Assembly (NCBI RefSeq): GCF_027214045.1
Contig: NZ_JAPWHE010000011.1
Coordinates: 25,486-89,485, forward strand
From: Castellaniella denitrificans
GTDB taxonomy: Bacteria > Pseudomonadota > Gammaproteobacteria > Burkholderiales > Burkholderiaceae_B
Direction: 5' to 3'
Length of the DNA stretch: 64,000 nucleotides
A model generated the notes under the pieces. That model saw nothing but the letters and a program-made list of their open reading frames with translations. It did not search any database and was not told the origin of the DNA. The translations under genes and the position numbers were made by a program. Each line of letters opens with the position of its first letter. Position 1 is the stretch's first letter. Positions 42,038 through 52,252 of this stretch are shown one piece after another.

Positions 42038-42098
42038 CTTCAGAGGTGCTCCCTACCGGGATTCGTCAGGCGGGGGCCATTTTCAAATGGTGGCATCT

Positions 42099-42174
42099 CT
42101 CCACGTCGCGCCTTGCAAGGCGCTCCGATTCGACAGGCATGAAATGGTCCGCAGGGACCATTTCATGTCCGGTC
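42099..42174 (-). repeat. Double-hairpin 3' element, sodB copy
   Basis: Same layout as the putA element: hairpin 1 ends next to the sodB stop codon (inner perfect 13-base stem, 42138-42150 with 42155-42167, loop GCAG, plus an outer stem with one mismatch), and hairpin 2 is the palindrome at 42108-42123. The loop-side CCTGCGG and the linker CGAATC are shared with the putA copy while stem bases differ yet still pair. Confidence 0.78.
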
Positions 42175-42753
42175 TCATCCAAGATTGGCCGCCGCGAAGT
42201 CCCAGTTCACCAGGCTCCAGAAGTTTTCCAGGTACTTGGGACGGGCATTGCGATAGTCGATGTAGTAGGCGTGTTCCCACACGTCACAGGTCAGCAGGGC
42301 TTTGTCGTCCGTATTGACGATGGTGCCGGCGTTGCTGGTGTTGACGATGTCCAGGGTGCCGTCGGTCTTCTTGACCAGCCAGGTCCAGCCGGAACCGAAA
42401 TTGCCGGCCGCGGACTGGGTGAAGGCGGCCTTGAAGGCGTCGACGCTGCCCCATTTGGCTTCGATGGCCTGGCGCAGGGCGCCCGAGGGTTCGCCGCCGC
42501 CCTTGGGGGACAGGCTGTTCCAGTAGAAAGTGTGGTTCCAGACCTGGGCCGCGTTGTTGAACACGCCGCCGCTGGACTTGCGGATCACGTCTTCGAGGCT
42601 CAGGGAGGCCAGATCGGTGCCCTCGATCGCCTTGTTCAGGTTCGTCACGTAGGCCTGATGGTGCTTGCCGTAGTGGTATTCCAGCGTTTCCTGGGAAATA
42701 TGGGGGGCCAGTGCGTCCATCGCATAGGGCAGCGGCGGCAGGGTAAAAGCCAT
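42175..42753 (-). CDS. sodB: Superoxide dismutase, Fe type
   Basis: Cytoplasmic superoxide-detoxifying enzyme of 192 residues (E. coli SodB 193). Metal ligands: His27 in [12 protein letters not shown], the His in [12 protein letters not shown], and the Asp and His of [15 protein letters not shown]. The [14 protein letters not shown] and GSGWTWLV sequences fit Fe-SOD rather than Mn-SOD. ATG 42753 gives the conserved [20 protein letters not shown] start; the frame is open upstream into xseA. It follows xseA by 10 bases on the same strand. Confidence 0.97.
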   Translation of the reverse strand: MAFTLPPLPYAMDALAPHISQETLEYHYGKHHQAYVTNLNKAIEGTDLASLSLEDVIRKSSGGVFNNAAQVWNHTFYWNSLSPKGGGEPSGALRQAIEAKWGSVDAFKAAFTQSAAGNFGSGWTWLVKKTDGTLDIVNTSNAGTIVNTDDKALLTCDVWEHAYYIDYRNARPKYLENFWSLVNWDFAAANLG

Positions 42754-42763
42754 GACAGTTCCT

Positions 42764-44068
42764 TCAAAGAAAATCGGCCCGGGTGACCTCGGCCTGGGCG
42801 CGACCCTGGCCGAATTCGATCTCGATGGGCTCATGAATCTTCAAGTCTAACGCATTTTTTACGATCCTCCCGTCGGCGCGGCGGACCAGGGCGTAGCCAC
42901 GTCCCAGCACCCGGTGCGGGTCCAGCGCCCCCAGGGCGGCCAGTAGCGCGTCCAGCCGCCGATGGCGACGCTGCAGCAGACCGCCCATGGCGGCGGAGAG
43001 GCGTTCCAGCGCGACCGGCGGCTGAGGGCGGCGTTCCCGCAGCAGACGGTCCATGCCGGCCTGCAGCCGCCGGGCGGCGAACGCCAGACGCTGGCGCCGC
43101 AACTGCAAACGCTGGGCCGGGGACACGAGCTGGGCGCAGGCACGGTCCAGCCGGATGGCCGCGTGCTCCAGACGCCGCCGCTGGCCGCGTGCGAGCAGGT
43201 CGCGCGCGGCCAGCAGACGCACCAGAACCTGGGCACGATCCACGCAGCACAGTTCGGCCGCCGCAGTCGGCGTGGGCGCGCGCAGGTCGGCCACGAAATC
43301 GGCGATGGTGAAATCCGTCTCATGCCCGACCCCGCTGATGACCGGCACCGGGCTGGCGGCGATGTGGCGTGCCAGGGTCTCGTCATTGAAGCACCACAGA
43401 TCCTCCAGGCTGCCGCCACCGCGCACCAACAAAAGCGTGTCGACCTCGGCCCGTTCGGCGGCCCGCGCCAGCGCGGCGCAGAGCTGGGGCGCGGCATCGC
43501 GCCCCTGGACCTGGGCCGGATAGACGATGACCCGCACGTGCGGCGCCCTGCGCGCCATGACCGACAACACGTCGCGCAAGGCGGCTGCCGACAACGAGGT
43601 CACGACGCCAACCGTCCGGGGCAAAGGCTGCGGCGGACGCCGCCGGGCCGGATCGATCAGGCCTTCGGCGGTCAGCCGGTCACGCAGGCGCAGGAAGGCC
43701 TCGTGCAGATCGCCCCGGCCCGCCTGACGCAGGGACTCGACCTGCACCTGGTAATCGCCCCGGGGCTCGTAGAGCGAAACCTGGACGCGAAATTCGTAGC
43801 GTCCGCCCGCCGCCTCGGGCACGAATCCGACCGCCTGGGCGCGTCCCCGGAACATCACCGCACGCACGGCGGCTGTCTCGTCCTTGATGGAAAAATACCA
43901 GTGCCCGGAAGCGGCCCGGGTGAAGTTGGAAATTTCGCCCGCCACCCAGAGACGCGGCACGCCATCCTCCAGCAATCGCGCCACCCGGCGATTGAGTTGA
44001 GACACGGTCAGAACCGCGTCATCGGCTGGAAAGCCGCTCTCCGCAAACCTTTGAGCAGAAAAATTCAT
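42764..44068 (-). CDS. xseA: Exodeoxyribonuclease VII large subunit
   Basis: Catalytic subunit of ExoVII, which degrades single-stranded DNA into oligonucleotides. 434 residues (E. coli 456). N-terminal OB fold (about 20-120; [32 protein letters not shown]), catalytic domain with [23 protein letters not shown] and [42 protein letters not shown], then an Arg/Leu-rich coiled coil (about 280-380) that binds XseB. xseB is not in the window. Start ATG 44068 preceded by a divergent intergenic region with DnaA-box-like sites. Confidence 0.96.
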   Translation of the reverse strand: MNFSAQRFAESGFPADDAVLTVSQLNRRVARLLEDGVPRLWVAGEISNFTRAASGHWYFSIKDETAAVRAVMFRGRAQAVGFVPEAAGGRYEFRVQVSLYEPRGDYQVQVESLRQAGRGDLHEAFLRLRDRLTAEGLIDPARRRPPQPLPRTVGVVTSLSAAALRDVLSVMARRAPHVRVIVYPAQVQGRDAAPQLCAALARAAERAEVDTLLLVRGGGSLEDLWCFNDETLARHIAASPVPVISGVGHETDFTIADFVADLRAPTPTAAAELCCVDRAQVLVRLLAARDLLARGQRRRLEHAAIRLDRACAQLVSPAQRLQLRRQRLAFAARRLQAGMDRLLRERRPQPPVALERLSAAMGGLLQRRHRRLDALLAALGALDPHRVLGRGYALVRRADGRIVKNALDLKIHEPIEIEFGQGRAQAEVTRADFL

Positions 44069-44384
44069 TAAAACCTATCCACAGAAAGCCCTGACTTGTC
44101 AAACCCGCCTATTTTCGGGCTCATCAGGAGGAGTCATCAAAATTCACTTCAAAAAAAGAGCGTAAGTCATTGATTTTTAATTCATTGAAAATGCAGCGCT
44201 CAGTGTGCAAAAAATAACCAATCCAGTACGAAGGGCCATGAAACATGCGCATCCGGACTCTTGTACACAGAATTATCCACAGAAACTGTGGATACTGGCG
44301 GGAAAGCCGCGCCCTGATTCACGCTCAGGCTTTAGAATACGCATTTGCGCCGATTCCCGGCCCCGCACCCCAAGGATCAGGACT
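44069..44384. promoter_or_regulatory. Divergent xseA/exbB intergenic region with DnaA-box-like sites
   Basis: 316 bases, AT-rich from 44130 to 44220. It holds a perfect 21-bp palindrome at 44274-44294 (TATCCACAG-aaa-CTGTGGATA) that is two DnaA boxes head to head; the left one is an exact TTATCCACA (44273-44281). A third, CTATCCACA, lies at 44075-44083. A TAGAAT -10 box at 44333-44338 lies 47 bases before the exbB GTG. The region must promote both xseA and exbB. No gene is seen in it. Confidence 0.6.
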
Positions 44385-44993
44385 GTGCTGGACATCATTC
44401 ACGCGGCCGGCTGGCCGATCTGGCTGCTCGTCGCCACCTCGGTCATGACGCTGGCGATCATCATAGAACGGTTCCTGGCCTTGCGCGCCAGCCAGGTCAT
44501 GCCCGCCGGCCTGCCCGAACAGGTGCTCGAACTCGTGCGCCGCCAACAGGACGAGCCCGACGCCGTCCTGCGCCTGGCGCGGGGTAGCCCCATGGGCCGC
44601 ATCCTCGCCGAGATCGCCGCCCACCGGCATCAGGACGATGCCTGGCGGCTGGCCGCCGTCGAGGCCGTCGGCCGCGACGTGTCCTGGCGCCTGAACCGCT
44701 ACCTGCCCGCCCTGGCGACGATCTCCGTGATCGCCCCGCTGCTGGGCCTGTTCGGCACCGTGGTCGGCATGATCGAGATCTTCGGCGCCTACGATCCGGC
44801 CGGCGGCGACCCGGCCCAATTGGCCCGCGGCATCTCGATCGCCCTGTACAACACGGGCTTCGGGATCCTGATCGCCATCCCCGCGCTGGCCTTCCACCGC
44901 TATTTCCGTTCCCGCGTCGAGTACTTCCTGCACACCATGGAACGCGAGGCCGAAACCCTGAACCGCCTGATCAGCCGACGCGCCTCCTCATGA
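44385..44993 (+). CDS. exbB: MotA/TolQ/ExbB proton-channel family protein
   Basis: Inner-membrane subunit of a proton-driven motor, 202 residues. Three membrane helices: about 8-30 (WPIWLLVATSVMTLAIIIE), about 105-130 (YLPALATISVIAPLLGLFGTVVGMI) and about 150-175 (GISIALYNTGFGILIAIPAL); the last two carry the conserved TolQ/ExbB pattern. Start is GTG 44385 behind AAGGA; an upstream frame to 44205 has no conserved sequence. ATGA overlap with exbD. With no TonB gene nearby, the pair could energise TonB, Tol or another envelope task; in this group exbBD often precede lpxK. Confidence 0.9.
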   Translation: MLDIIHAAGWPIWLLVATSVMTLAIIIERFLALRASQVMPAGLPEQVLELVRRQQDEPDAVLRLARGSPMGRILAEIAAHRHQDDAWRLAAVEAVGRDVSWRLNRYLPALATISVIAPLLGLFGTVVGMIEIFGAYDPAGGDPAQLARGISIALYNTGFGILIAIPALAFHRYFRSRVEYFLHTMEREAETLNRLISRRASS

Positions 44994-45403
44994 ACTTCCA
45001 CCACCGCCGCGACCACGACGAAACCGAGATCAACCTGATCCCGCTGATCGACGTGCTGCTGGTGATCCTGATCTTCCTGGCGGCCTCGACATCTTTCACC
45101 CGTCACCGCCAGTTGCAGGTCGTCCTGCCCCAGGCCCAGGCCGAAGCGCCGGACGCCTCGCCCTTCCTTGAGCTGGCCATCAGCCGCGACGGCCTGTACG
45201 CGCTGGACGGCCACTACATCGATGCGGCGGACGACACCGCGCTGGCGGACGGTCTGCGCCAGGCCGCCTCAGGCAAACCGGACATCGCCCTGCGCATCGA
45301 TGCCGATGGCCAGGCATCGCACGCCGCCGTGGTCCGCGCCCTGGAAGCCGCCCGCCTGGCGCACATCGGCAAAGTCCATTTCCTGACCCAGGCGCGGCCG
45401 TGA
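44990..45403 (+). CDS. exbD: ExbD/TolR family biopolymer transport protein
   Basis: 137-residue partner of ExbB. One membrane helix with the essential Asp: [20 protein letters not shown] (about residues 9-28), then a periplasmic domain (about 45-137). It overlaps exbB by 4 bases and its stop lies in a GTGA that could begin lpxK. Charge-relay Asp at LIDVLL is intact, so a functional proton channel is expected. Confidence 0.92.
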   Translation: MNFHHRRDHDETEINLIPLIDVLLVILIFLAASTSFTRHRQLQVVLPQAQAEAPDASPFLELAISRDGLYALDGHYIDAADDTALADGLRQAASGKPDIALRIDADGQASHAAVVRALEAARLAHIGKVHFLTQARP

Positions 45404-45432
45404 ATGCGCCTGGCCGCTCCATGGAGGGCGAC

Positions 45433-46524
45433 ATGAACCTCGGTACGAAGGGGGGCATGAGCCGCAGGTTCGAGGACCTCATGCTCGCGATCTGGAGCCG
45501 GCGCGCAGGTTTGAGCACGCTGCTGCTGCCCCTGTCCTGGCTCTACGGCCTGCTGTCGGCGCGCCGCCTGCGGGCACGGGCGCGCACCGCCTGGCGGGCC
45601 CCGGTGCCCGTCGTGGTCGTCGGCAACATCCTGGTCGGCGGCACCGGCAAGACGCCCGTCACGATCGCCGTCTGCCAGGCCTTGAGCGCCAGGGGCTGGC
45701 ATCCCGGCATCGTCAGCCGTGGCTATGGCGCAGCCGTCGGGCCGGAACCGCGCCTGAGCGACGACGGCGCCGAAGCCGTGCGTCTGGGCGACGAACCGGC
45801 GCTGATCCACACTGCGACCGGCGCACCGGTCGCGGTCCACCCACGGCGCGCGCTGGCGGCAGCCGCCCTGCTGAAAGCCCGTCCGGACGTGGATGTGCTC
45901 ATCGCAGACGATGGCCTGCAGCACACCGCCTTGGCGCGCGACCTGGAAATCATCGTCCAGGACGGACGCGGTATCGGCAACGGCCGCCTGCTCCCCGCCG
46001 GCCCCCTGCGCGAGCCCCCCGGCCGCCTGACGCGGGCCGACTGGCTCGTCACCCACCTGGCAGCCGACGAACCCACGCCCCACGGACACCCGTCGACCGC
46101 GCCGCACGCCGTCATCATGCGCCTGCGGCCGGAACGCGTCACGCAACTGGCCAGCGGACGCGACCTGTGCTGGGACGCCTGGCGGGCGGAACAGGGCGCC
46201 GCGCCCTGCTCCGCCGCGGCGGGCATCGGCCGGCCCGAACGTTTCTTCGCCATGCTGCGCGCCGCCGGTGTCACGCTTTCCCGGACACTGCGCGTCCCCG
46301 ACCATCGGACGATTCCGGCGGTCGCGCTGCGCGACCTGCCTCCCGGTCCAGTCCTGATCACCCCCAAGGACGCCGTAAAGTGCGTGCCTCCGCACGACGC
46401 CCGCCTGTGGGCAGTGCGTGCGGCCCCGCTCTTTTCCGACCCGCGCTGGCTGGACGCGCTCGACCAGGCGCTGCGGACCGCCGCGCGCGACCGCACAAGC
46501 ACGGCGGCAGGCATTACACTCTAG
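45433..46524 (+). CDS. lpxK: Tetraacyldisaccharide 4'-kinase
   Basis: Phosphorylates the 4' position of lipid A disaccharide at the inner membrane. Conserved opening [38 protein letters not shown] (Walker A), GIVSRGYG and the [19 protein letters not shown] stretch. The start is uncertain: GTG 45400 overlaps exbD by 4 bases, ATG 45433 follows GGAGGG at 45423-45428 (chosen), and ATG 45457 gives the shortest protein. 363 residues from 45433; E. coli LpxK has 328. The C-terminal region includes [10 protein letters not shown], usual for the family. Confidence 0.92.
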   Translation: MNLGTKGGMSRRFEDLMLAIWSRRAGLSTLLLPLSWLYGLLSARRLRARARTAWRAPVPVVVVGNILVGGTGKTPVTIAVCQALSARGWHPGIVSRGYGAAVGPEPRLSDDGAEAVRLGDEPALIHTATGAPVAVHPRRALAAAALLKARPDVDVLIADDGLQHTALARDLEIIVQDGRGIGNGRLLPAGPLREPPGRLTRADWLVTHLAADEPTPHGHPSTAPHAVIMRLRPERVTQLASGRDLCWDAWRAEQGAAPCSAAAGIGRPERFFAMLRAAGVTLSRTLRVPDHRTIPAVALRDLPPGPVLITPKDAVKCVPPHDARLWAVRAAPLFSDPRWLDALDQALRTAARDRTSTAAGITL

Positions 46525-46556
46525 GCTTCGCCTCTCTTCCGGATATCCGCGCCGCC

Positions 46557-46742
46557 ATGGAAACCCGCCTGCTGCAGATCCTCGTCTGTCCCGTATGCAA
46601 AAGCGCGCTGCGCCACGACCGAGAACGACAGGAACTGGTTTGCGCCGCCGACCGGCTGGCCTACCCCATCCGCGACGGGGTGCCCATCATGCTGCCCTCG
46701 GAGGCCCGCCCGCTGGAAGAAACGCCGGCGCCCGCGGCATGA
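46557..46742 (+). CDS. Trm112/YcaR family zinc-ribbon-like protein
   Basis: 61-residue small protein: [18 protein letters not shown] with CPVC, then [26 protein letters not shown]. Only one CxxC plus a lone Cys is present, so the zinc site is incomplete compared with eukaryotic Trm112. Lies between lpxK and kdsB as in many proteobacteria, where its role is unsettled. It was easy to overlook inside a longer open frame starting in lpxK. Confidence 0.9.
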   Translation: METRLLQILVCPVCKSALRHDRERQELVCAADRLAYPIRDGVPIMLPSEARPLEETPAPAA

Positions 46743-46749
46743 TCGCCCG

Positions 46750-47532
46750 ATGAGCTTCATCGTCATTGTCCCGGCACGCGCCGCGTCCACCCGCCTGCCC
46801 GGCAAGCAACTGCTCGACGTGGGCGGCCTGCCGATGGTGGTGCGCACCGCGCGGCAGGCCGCCCGCTCGGCCGCCGCCCGCATCCTGATCGCCACCGACC
46901 ATGCGGACATCGCCCGCGCTGCGGCCGAACACGGCGTCGAGGCCCTGATGACGCGTCCGGATCACCCCACAGGCACCGATCGTCTGTCCGAGGTCGCCAC
47001 GGCGCTGGGGCTGGACGACGATGACGTCGTGGTCAATGTCCAGGGCGATGAACCACTGATCGATCCTGCCCTGATCGACGCCGTGGCGACCCTGCTGACG
47101 CGGCACCCGGACGCCGCCATCGCCACCTGTGCGGCGCCGATCCTCGACGCCGATACCCTGTTCGATCCGAACGCGGTCAAGGTCGTGCTTGGCGCCAACG
47201 ACCGCGCCCTGTATTTTTCACGCGCCCCCGTTCCCTGGGCCCGCGATGCGCTGGCCGATGGCCAGCGGCGTCTGGCCCCCGGGCTGCCAGCCTGGCTGCA
47301 TATCGGCCTGTACGCCTACCGGGCCGGCTTCCTGCGCCAGTTCCCCGAACTGCCTCCGGGCAGGCTCGAGCGCGTCGAATCACTGGAACAGTTACGTGCC
47401 CTGGAACAAGGCTTTCCCATCCTGGTCCATACCGTCGACGCCGTACCGGCACGCGGGGTGGACACCCCCGAGGATCTGGCCCGGGTGCGCGCCCTGCTGG
47501 ACGACGGCGCGTTACCGCCAGATCGGGCCTGA
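46750..47532 (+). CDS. kdsB: 3-deoxy-manno-octulosonate cytidylyltransferase
   Basis: Activates Kdo as CMP-Kdo for lipopolysaccharide inner core. 260 residues (E. coli 248). The nucleotide-binding start IVPARAASTRLPGKQLLDVG, the LMTRPDHPTGTDRLSEV motif, the VNVQGDEPLIDP metal site and LHIGLYAYRAGFLRQF are all family signatures. ATG 46750 is seven bases after the preceding small gene. With lpxK it forms an outer-membrane lipid A/LPS cluster. Confidence 0.97.
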   Translation: MSFIVIVPARAASTRLPGKQLLDVGGLPMVVRTARQAARSAAARILIATDHADIARAAAEHGVEALMTRPDHPTGTDRLSEVATALGLDDDDVVVNVQGDEPLIDPALIDAVATLLTRHPDAAIATCAAPILDADTLFDPNAVKVVLGANDRALYFSRAPVPWARDALADGQRRLAPGLPAWLHIGLYAYRAGFLRQFPELPPGRLERVESLEQLRALEQGFPILVHTVDAVPARGVDTPEDLARVRALLDDGALPPDRA

Positions 47533-47592
47533 ATCCCTGCAGAACTTGCTGCGTTGCGGCATAATCGGAAAAATTTCAAAAAGAGTGATTGA

Positions 47593-48273
<681 letters not shown>

Positions 48274-48291
48274 CCGTCACCGGACACCGCC

Positions 48292-49050
48292 ATGGACATC
48301 CGCAACCAAGTCATTCTCATCACCGGCGGCGCCTCCGGCCTGGGGGCGGGCACGGCGCGCGCCCTGGTCGCCCAGGGCGCGCGCGTGGTCCTGGCCGATG
48401 TCCAGGACGAAGCCGGCAAGGCCCTGGCCGCCGAACTCGGCCAGAGCTACGTCCATTGCGACGTCACCTCCGAGACCGATGCCCAGGCGGCCGTGGACGC
48501 CGCCACGGCGCAAGGCACGCTGCGCGGCCTGGTCAACTGCGCCGGCATCGCGCCCGCTTCGCGCATCGTCGGCAAGAACGGTCCGCACGAGCTGTCCCTG
48601 TTCCGCCGAGTGATCGACATCAACCTGACAGGCTCGTTCAATATGGCCCGTCTGGCCGCCCAGGCCATGTCGACCAACGAGCCCCAGGCCACCGGCGAAC
48701 GCGGCGTACTCGTCAATACCGCCTCGGTCGCCGCCTACGATGGACAGATCGGCCAATCCGCTTACGCCGCATCCAAGGCCGGCATCGTCGGCATGACCCT
48801 GGCCATCGCGCGCGACCTGTCGCGCCTGGGGATCCGCTGCATGACCATCGCCCCGGGCATCTTCGGCACGCCCATGCTGTTCGGCATGCCCCAGGAAGTC
48901 CAGGACTCCCTGGCCGCCAGCGTGCCATTTCCCTCGCGCCTGGGCCGACCCGAGGACTACGCCAGGCTGGTGCTCTCGATCTTCGAGAACGACATGCTCA
49001 ACGGCGAGACGATCCGCCTGGACGGCGCCATCCGCATGGCGCCTAAGTAA
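48292..49050 (+). CDS. Short-chain dehydrogenase, likely 3-hydroxyacyl-CoA dehydrogenase type II
   Basis: 252-residue classical SDR. NAD-binding [11 protein letters not shown] (residues 10-20), the [11 protein letters not shown] motif, the catalytic Ser in [23 protein letters not shown] and YxxxK in the same stretch. The pattern with [14 protein letters not shown] and [15 protein letters not shown] closely resembles HSD17B10-type enzymes (3-hydroxy-2-methylbutyryl-CoA or 3-hydroxyacyl-CoA dehydrogenases). Probably acts in isoleucine or fatty acid breakdown; the link to the upstream adk gene is positional only. Confidence 0.88.
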   Translation: MDIRNQVILITGGASGLGAGTARALVAQGARVVLADVQDEAGKALAAELGQSYVHCDVTSETDAQAAVDAATAQGTLRGLVNCAGIAPASRIVGKNGPHELSLFRRVIDINLTGSFNMARLAAQAMSTNEPQATGERGVLVNTASVAAYDGQIGQSAYAASKAGIVGMTLAIARDLSRLGIRCMTIAPGIFGTPMLFGMPQEVQDSLAASVPFPSRLGRPEDYARLVLSIFENDMLNGETIRLDGAIRMAPK

Positions 49051-49052
49051 TG

Positions 49053-49150
49053 CCCCCACGCTGCGCAGCCTACGGCCGCTTGCCGCCCCCCGAGGGGGCG
49101 CTTTTTTCCTTGGGGCGGCCCGGCGGCAAAAAGGCCCCCACGCTGCGCAA
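49053..49150. repeat. Intergenic GC-rich repeat with terminator-like hairpin
   Basis: The 14-mer CCCCCACGCTGCGC opens the element (from 49053) and recurs at 49136-49149. Between them a hairpin GCCCCC-cgag-GGGGC (about 49084-49100) is followed by six T (49102-49107), so it can end the SDR transcript. Elements of this wording are, from memory, frequent in Burkholderiales genomes. It separates the SDR from murJ. Confidence 0.7.
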
Positions 49151-49162
49151 CCTGCCCGTGAC

Positions 49163-50719
49163 ATGAGCCTTCTCCGTTCGGCCGCGACGATCAGCGGCCT
49201 GACCCTGTTTTCCCGCGTCACCGGCATGCTGCGCGACGTGCTCATCGCGTCGGCTTATGGCGCCGGACCGCTGACGGACGCGTTCTGGGTCGCCTTCCGC
49301 ATCCCCAATCTGCTGCGCCGCCTGTTCGCCGAGGGCGCCTTTTCCCAGGCCTTCGTCCCCATTCTGGGCGAAGCCCGGCAGCGTGGCGACCATGAATCGC
49401 TGCGATGCCTGCTGGACCGGGTGGCCCTGCTGCTGTTCATCGCCCTCTGCGGCGTGACGCTCGCCGGCATGCTCGGGGCCGCCTGGGTTGTCACCGCCAT
49501 GGCCAGCGGCATGCGCAACGCCGCCCGGGCCCACGAATTCGGCGAAGCCGTGTGGATGACCCGGATGATGTTTCCCTACATCGTCTGCATGTCGCTGGTG
49601 GCCTTCGCCTCCGGCGTGCTCAACACTTTCGGCCGCTTCGCCATACCGGCCTTCACCCCGGTCCTGCTGAACCTGTCGATGGTCGGTGCCAGCCTGCTGC
49701 TGTCCGGCCACATGGCCGAGCCCATCCACGCCCTGGCGGCGGGCGTCATGATCGGTGGCGTGCTGCAACTGGCCGTGCAGTGGGCCGCCCTGGGGCGCCT
49801 GGGCCTGCTGCCGCGCTGGGGCCAGGGCCTGCGGGCGGCATGGCGCGATCAGACGGTACGCCGCATCCTGCGGCAAATGCTGCCGGCCACCCTGGGCGTA
49901 TCGGTCGCACAACTGTCCCTGCTGATCAACACCAACATCGCGACCTGGCTCGCGCCGGGCAGCGTCACCTGGCTGTCCTTCGCCGACAGATTGATGGAAT
50001 TTCCCACGGCCCTGCTGGGCGTGGCTCTCGGCACCGTGCTGCTTCCCAGCCTGTCTGCCGCCCACGCCCGCGACGATCATGCCGCCTACAACGCCCTGCT
50101 CGACTGGGGGCTGCGCCTGGTAATGCTGCTCGGCCTGCCCGCCGCCCTGGGCATGGCCCTGCTGTCCGACGGGCTGGTGGCCGTGCTGTTCAACTACGGC
50201 GCCTTCTCCCCCACCGACGTGGCCCAGACCCGGCTGGCCGTGATGGCCTATGCCGTCGGCCTGCTCGGCCTGCTGGCGATCAAGATCCTGGCGCCTGGCT
50301 TTTACGCGAAGCAGGACATCCGCACCCCGGTGCGCATCGCCATCGCCGTGCTGGTGTTCACTCAATTGATGAACCTGGCCCTGGTGCCCTGGCTGGCCCA
50401 TGCGGGGCTGGCCCTGTCCATCGGCCTGGGGGCCAGCGCCAACGCCCTGACGCTGGTGATCCTGCTGCGCCGGCGGGGAATGTACATCCCCCTGTCCGGC
50501 TGGCCCCGGTTCTGCCTGCGCCTCTTCCCGGCCCTGGCCGCCCTGGCCGCCGTGCTGCTGGCGGCCGGCCGCCACCTGGACTGGATCGCTCTGGGCGCTC
50601 ATCCTGGCGCCCGCGCCGCCTGGCTGGCGGCGGTGCTGGCCCTCGCTGTCCTGACCTATTTCAGCGCCTTGTTTTTATTCGGTTTTCGCCCCAAAGACTT
50701 TACACGCCGACGCACATAG
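49163..50719 (+). CDS. murJ: Lipid II flippase MurJ
   Basis: 518-residue MATE-like membrane protein with 14 helices (E. coli 511) that moves lipid II across the inner membrane for peptidoglycan synthesis. The N-terminal signature RVTGMLRDVLIASAYGAG, DAFWVAFRIPNLLRRLFAEGAF and the FPYIVCMSLVAFASGVLNTF segment are typical. No ribosome site stronger than average. The rpsT promoter lies over its last codons. Confidence 0.96.
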   Translation: MSLLRSAATISGLTLFSRVTGMLRDVLIASAYGAGPLTDAFWVAFRIPNLLRRLFAEGAFSQAFVPILGEARQRGDHESLRCLLDRVALLLFIALCGVTLAGMLGAAWVVTAMASGMRNAARAHEFGEAVWMTRMMFPYIVCMSLVAFASGVLNTFGRFAIPAFTPVLLNLSMVGASLLLSGHMAEPIHALAAGVMIGGVLQLAVQWAALGRLGLLPRWGQGLRAAWRDQTVRRILRQMLPATLGVSVAQLSLLINTNIATWLAPGSVTWLSFADRLMEFPTALLGVALGTVLLPSLSAAHARDDHAAYNALLDWGLRLVMLLGLPAALGMALLSDGLVAVLFNYGAFSPTDVAQTRLAVMAYAVGLLGLLAIKILAPGFYAKQDIRTPVRIAIAVLVFTQLMNLALVPWLAHAGLALSIGLGASANALTLVILLRRRGMYIPLSGWPRFCLRLFPALAALAAVLLAAGRHLDWIALGAHPGARAAWLAAVLALAVLTYFSALFLFGFRPKDFTRRRT

Positions 50720-50727
50720 GCTAGAAT
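50699..50727 (+). promoter_or_regulatory. Promoter of rpsT
   Basis: TTTACA (50699-50704) and TAGAAT (50722-50727) with a 17-base spacer, overlapping the murJ stop; rpsT starts 38 bases after the -10 box. A strong match to the housekeeping sigma consensus. Confidence 0.75.
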
Positions 50728-50764
50728 CGCTGTCTTTGACGCAACCCCGAATACAGATACCTTT

Positions 50765-51028
50765 ATGGCCAATTCCGCTCAAGCCCGCAAGCGCGCCCGC
50801 CAGGCTGTCGCTCACAACAAACACAACGCCAGCATGCGTTCGATGCTGCGCACCGCCATCAAGCGCGTTCGCCAGGCCATCGAAGCGGGCGACCAGACCG
50901 CCGCCAACGAAATCTTCCGCAAGTCCAGCGCCGTCATCGACCGCGTCGCCGACAAGCAGATCATCCACAAGAACAAGGCCGCCCGCCACAAGAGCCGCCT
51001 GTCGGCCGCGATCAAGGCTCTGGCCTGA
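50765..51028 (+). CDS. rpsT: 30S ribosomal protein bS20
   Basis: 87-residue, very basic ribosomal protein ([20 protein letters not shown] opening; [20 protein letters not shown]) that binds 16S rRNA early in small-subunit assembly. Same length as in E. coli. ATG start; the gene has its own promoter and a bidirectional terminator shared with convergent argF. Confidence 0.98.
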   Translation: MANSAQARKRARQAVAHNKHNASMRSMLRTAIKRVRQAIEAGDQTAANEIFRKSSAVIDRVADKQIIHKNKAARHKSRLSAAIKALA

Positions 51029-51054
51029 TCCAGGCCCCGGGGGCTTGCGCCAGA

Positions 51055-51080
51055 AAAAAGGACGCCTCGGCGTCCTTTTT
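51055..51080. terminator. Bidirectional terminator between rpsT and argF
   Basis: GGACGCC (51060-51066) pairs with GGCGTCC (51069-51075) over a two-base loop, with A tract before and five T after (51076-51080). It serves rpsT on plus and argF on minus. Confidence 0.85.
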
Positions 51081-51093
51081 GTTTGCCCTTAGG

Positions 51094-51173
51094 CTCCCCT
51101 CGCGCGGCTTGCACGCCGCCCGGATCCGCCGGGCACAGGACATACCGTCAGGACCGTCCTGTGCCCGGGCTCG
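51094..51173 (-). repeat. Double-hairpin 3' element, argF copy (diverged)
   Basis: Next to the argF stop codon: hairpin 1 has 12-base arms CGGGCACAGGAC (51130-51141) and GTCCTGTGCCCG (51156-51167) with a 14-base loop; hairpin 2 has stem GCGGC (51104-51108) with GCCGC (51115-51119). Bases differ from the putA and sodB copies but layout (stop, long hairpin, linker, short GC hairpin with TGCA in its loop) is the same. Confidence 0.65.
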
Positions 51174-52109
51174 TCACAATCTGCCCAGCAACAGGAACTC
51201 CATCAACGCCTTCTGCGCGTGCAGGCGGTTTTCCGCCTCGTCCCAGACCACGCTCTGCGGGCCGTCGATGACCTCGCCGGTGACTTCCTCGCCCCGATGC
51301 GCCGGCAGGCAATGCATGAACAGCGCATCGGGATTGGCGGCCGCCATCATGCGCGCGTCCACGCACCAGTCGGCGAAAGCCAGGCGCCGGGCCTCGTTCT
51401 CGGATTCGTAGCCCATGCTGGTCCAGACATCCGTCGTGACCAGGTCGGCGCCCTTGCAGGCTTCCAGGGGGTCGTCGAATTCGCGCAGGATGGATGCCGG
51501 CTGGTCACCCACGCGCAACGGATCCAGGCGGTAGCCGGCCGGCGCCGACACGTGCAGCGTGAAGCCCAGCAACTCGGCCGCCTGCAGCCAGGTGTAGGAC
51601 ATGTTGTTGGCGTCACCGATCCAGGCGACCGTCCGGCCCCGGATCGGACCACGATGCTCGACGAAGGTCAGGATGTCGGCCAGGATCTGGCAGGGATGGT
51701 ATTCATTCGTCAGCCCGTTGATGACCGGCACCCGGGAATGGGCGGCGAAGCGCTCGATGCGCGTCTGCTCGAAAGTACGGATCATCACCAGATCGACCAT
51801 GCGCGACACCACGCGGGCGGTGTCCTCGATGGGTTCGGCGCGACCGAGCTGGGAACCTTCGGTGGTGAGGTAGATCACCGAGCCGCCCAACTGATACATG
51901 CCGGCCTCGAACGACACCCGGGTGCGGGTGCTGGCCTTCTCGAACACCATGGCGAGATTGCGATCATGCAAGGTATGGTGCGGCAGGTAGCGTTTGAACT
52001 TGTCCTTGATGAGGCGCGCCCGGTCGATGACGTAGAGGATCTCTTCCTCGGAAAAATCACGCAACTGCAGAAAATGACGCAAAGGCCCGGTCGGATTGGC
52101 GGCAGACAT
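51174..52109 (-). CDS. argF: Ornithine carbamoyltransferase
   Basis: Makes citrulline from ornithine and carbamoyl phosphate in arginine synthesis. 311 residues. Carbamoyl-phosphate loop FEKASTRTRVSFEAG (STRTR), the HPCQILAD motif, the ornithine-binding DVWTSMG and the catalytic Cys in MHCLPAHRGEEV. Together with argG (54422-55765) it covers two consecutive steps of the pathway. Divergent from the DUF3579 gene. No arginine-repressor box could be identified with confidence. Confidence 0.97.
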   Translation of the reverse strand: MSAANPTGPLRHFLQLRDFSEEEILYVIDRARLIKDKFKRYLPHHTLHDRNLAMVFEKASTRTRVSFEAGMYQLGGSVIYLTTEGSQLGRAEPIEDTARVVSRMVDLVMIRTFEQTRIERFAAHSRVPVINGLTNEYHPCQILADILTFVEHRGPIRGRTVAWIGDANNMSYTWLQAAELLGFTLHVSAPAGYRLDPLRVGDQPASILREFDDPLEACKGADLVTTDVWTSMGYESENEARRLAFADWCVDARMMAAANPDALFMHCLPAHRGEEVTGEVIDGPQSVVWDEAENRLHAQKALMEFLLLGRL

Positions 52110-52252
52110 GTCAAACCCTGAGTAAAACGATCATATTACCGTGCGCCCGGAGCGCGCGCAAAACACCGGCCGCATGATCGGATACAATGCGCGGCGAAGG
52201 GGATGCCGCGCGGCCTTCATCCAGGGCCGTGTCCCCTCTTTGGAACCACCAC

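Noticed and set aside
44069..44384. Possible replication origin because of DnaA boxes in an AT-rich region.
   Set aside because: No dnaA, dnaN, gyrB, rpmH, parAB or gidA nearby and only three boxes; oriC is expected elsewhere. Regulatory site is kept as a finding.
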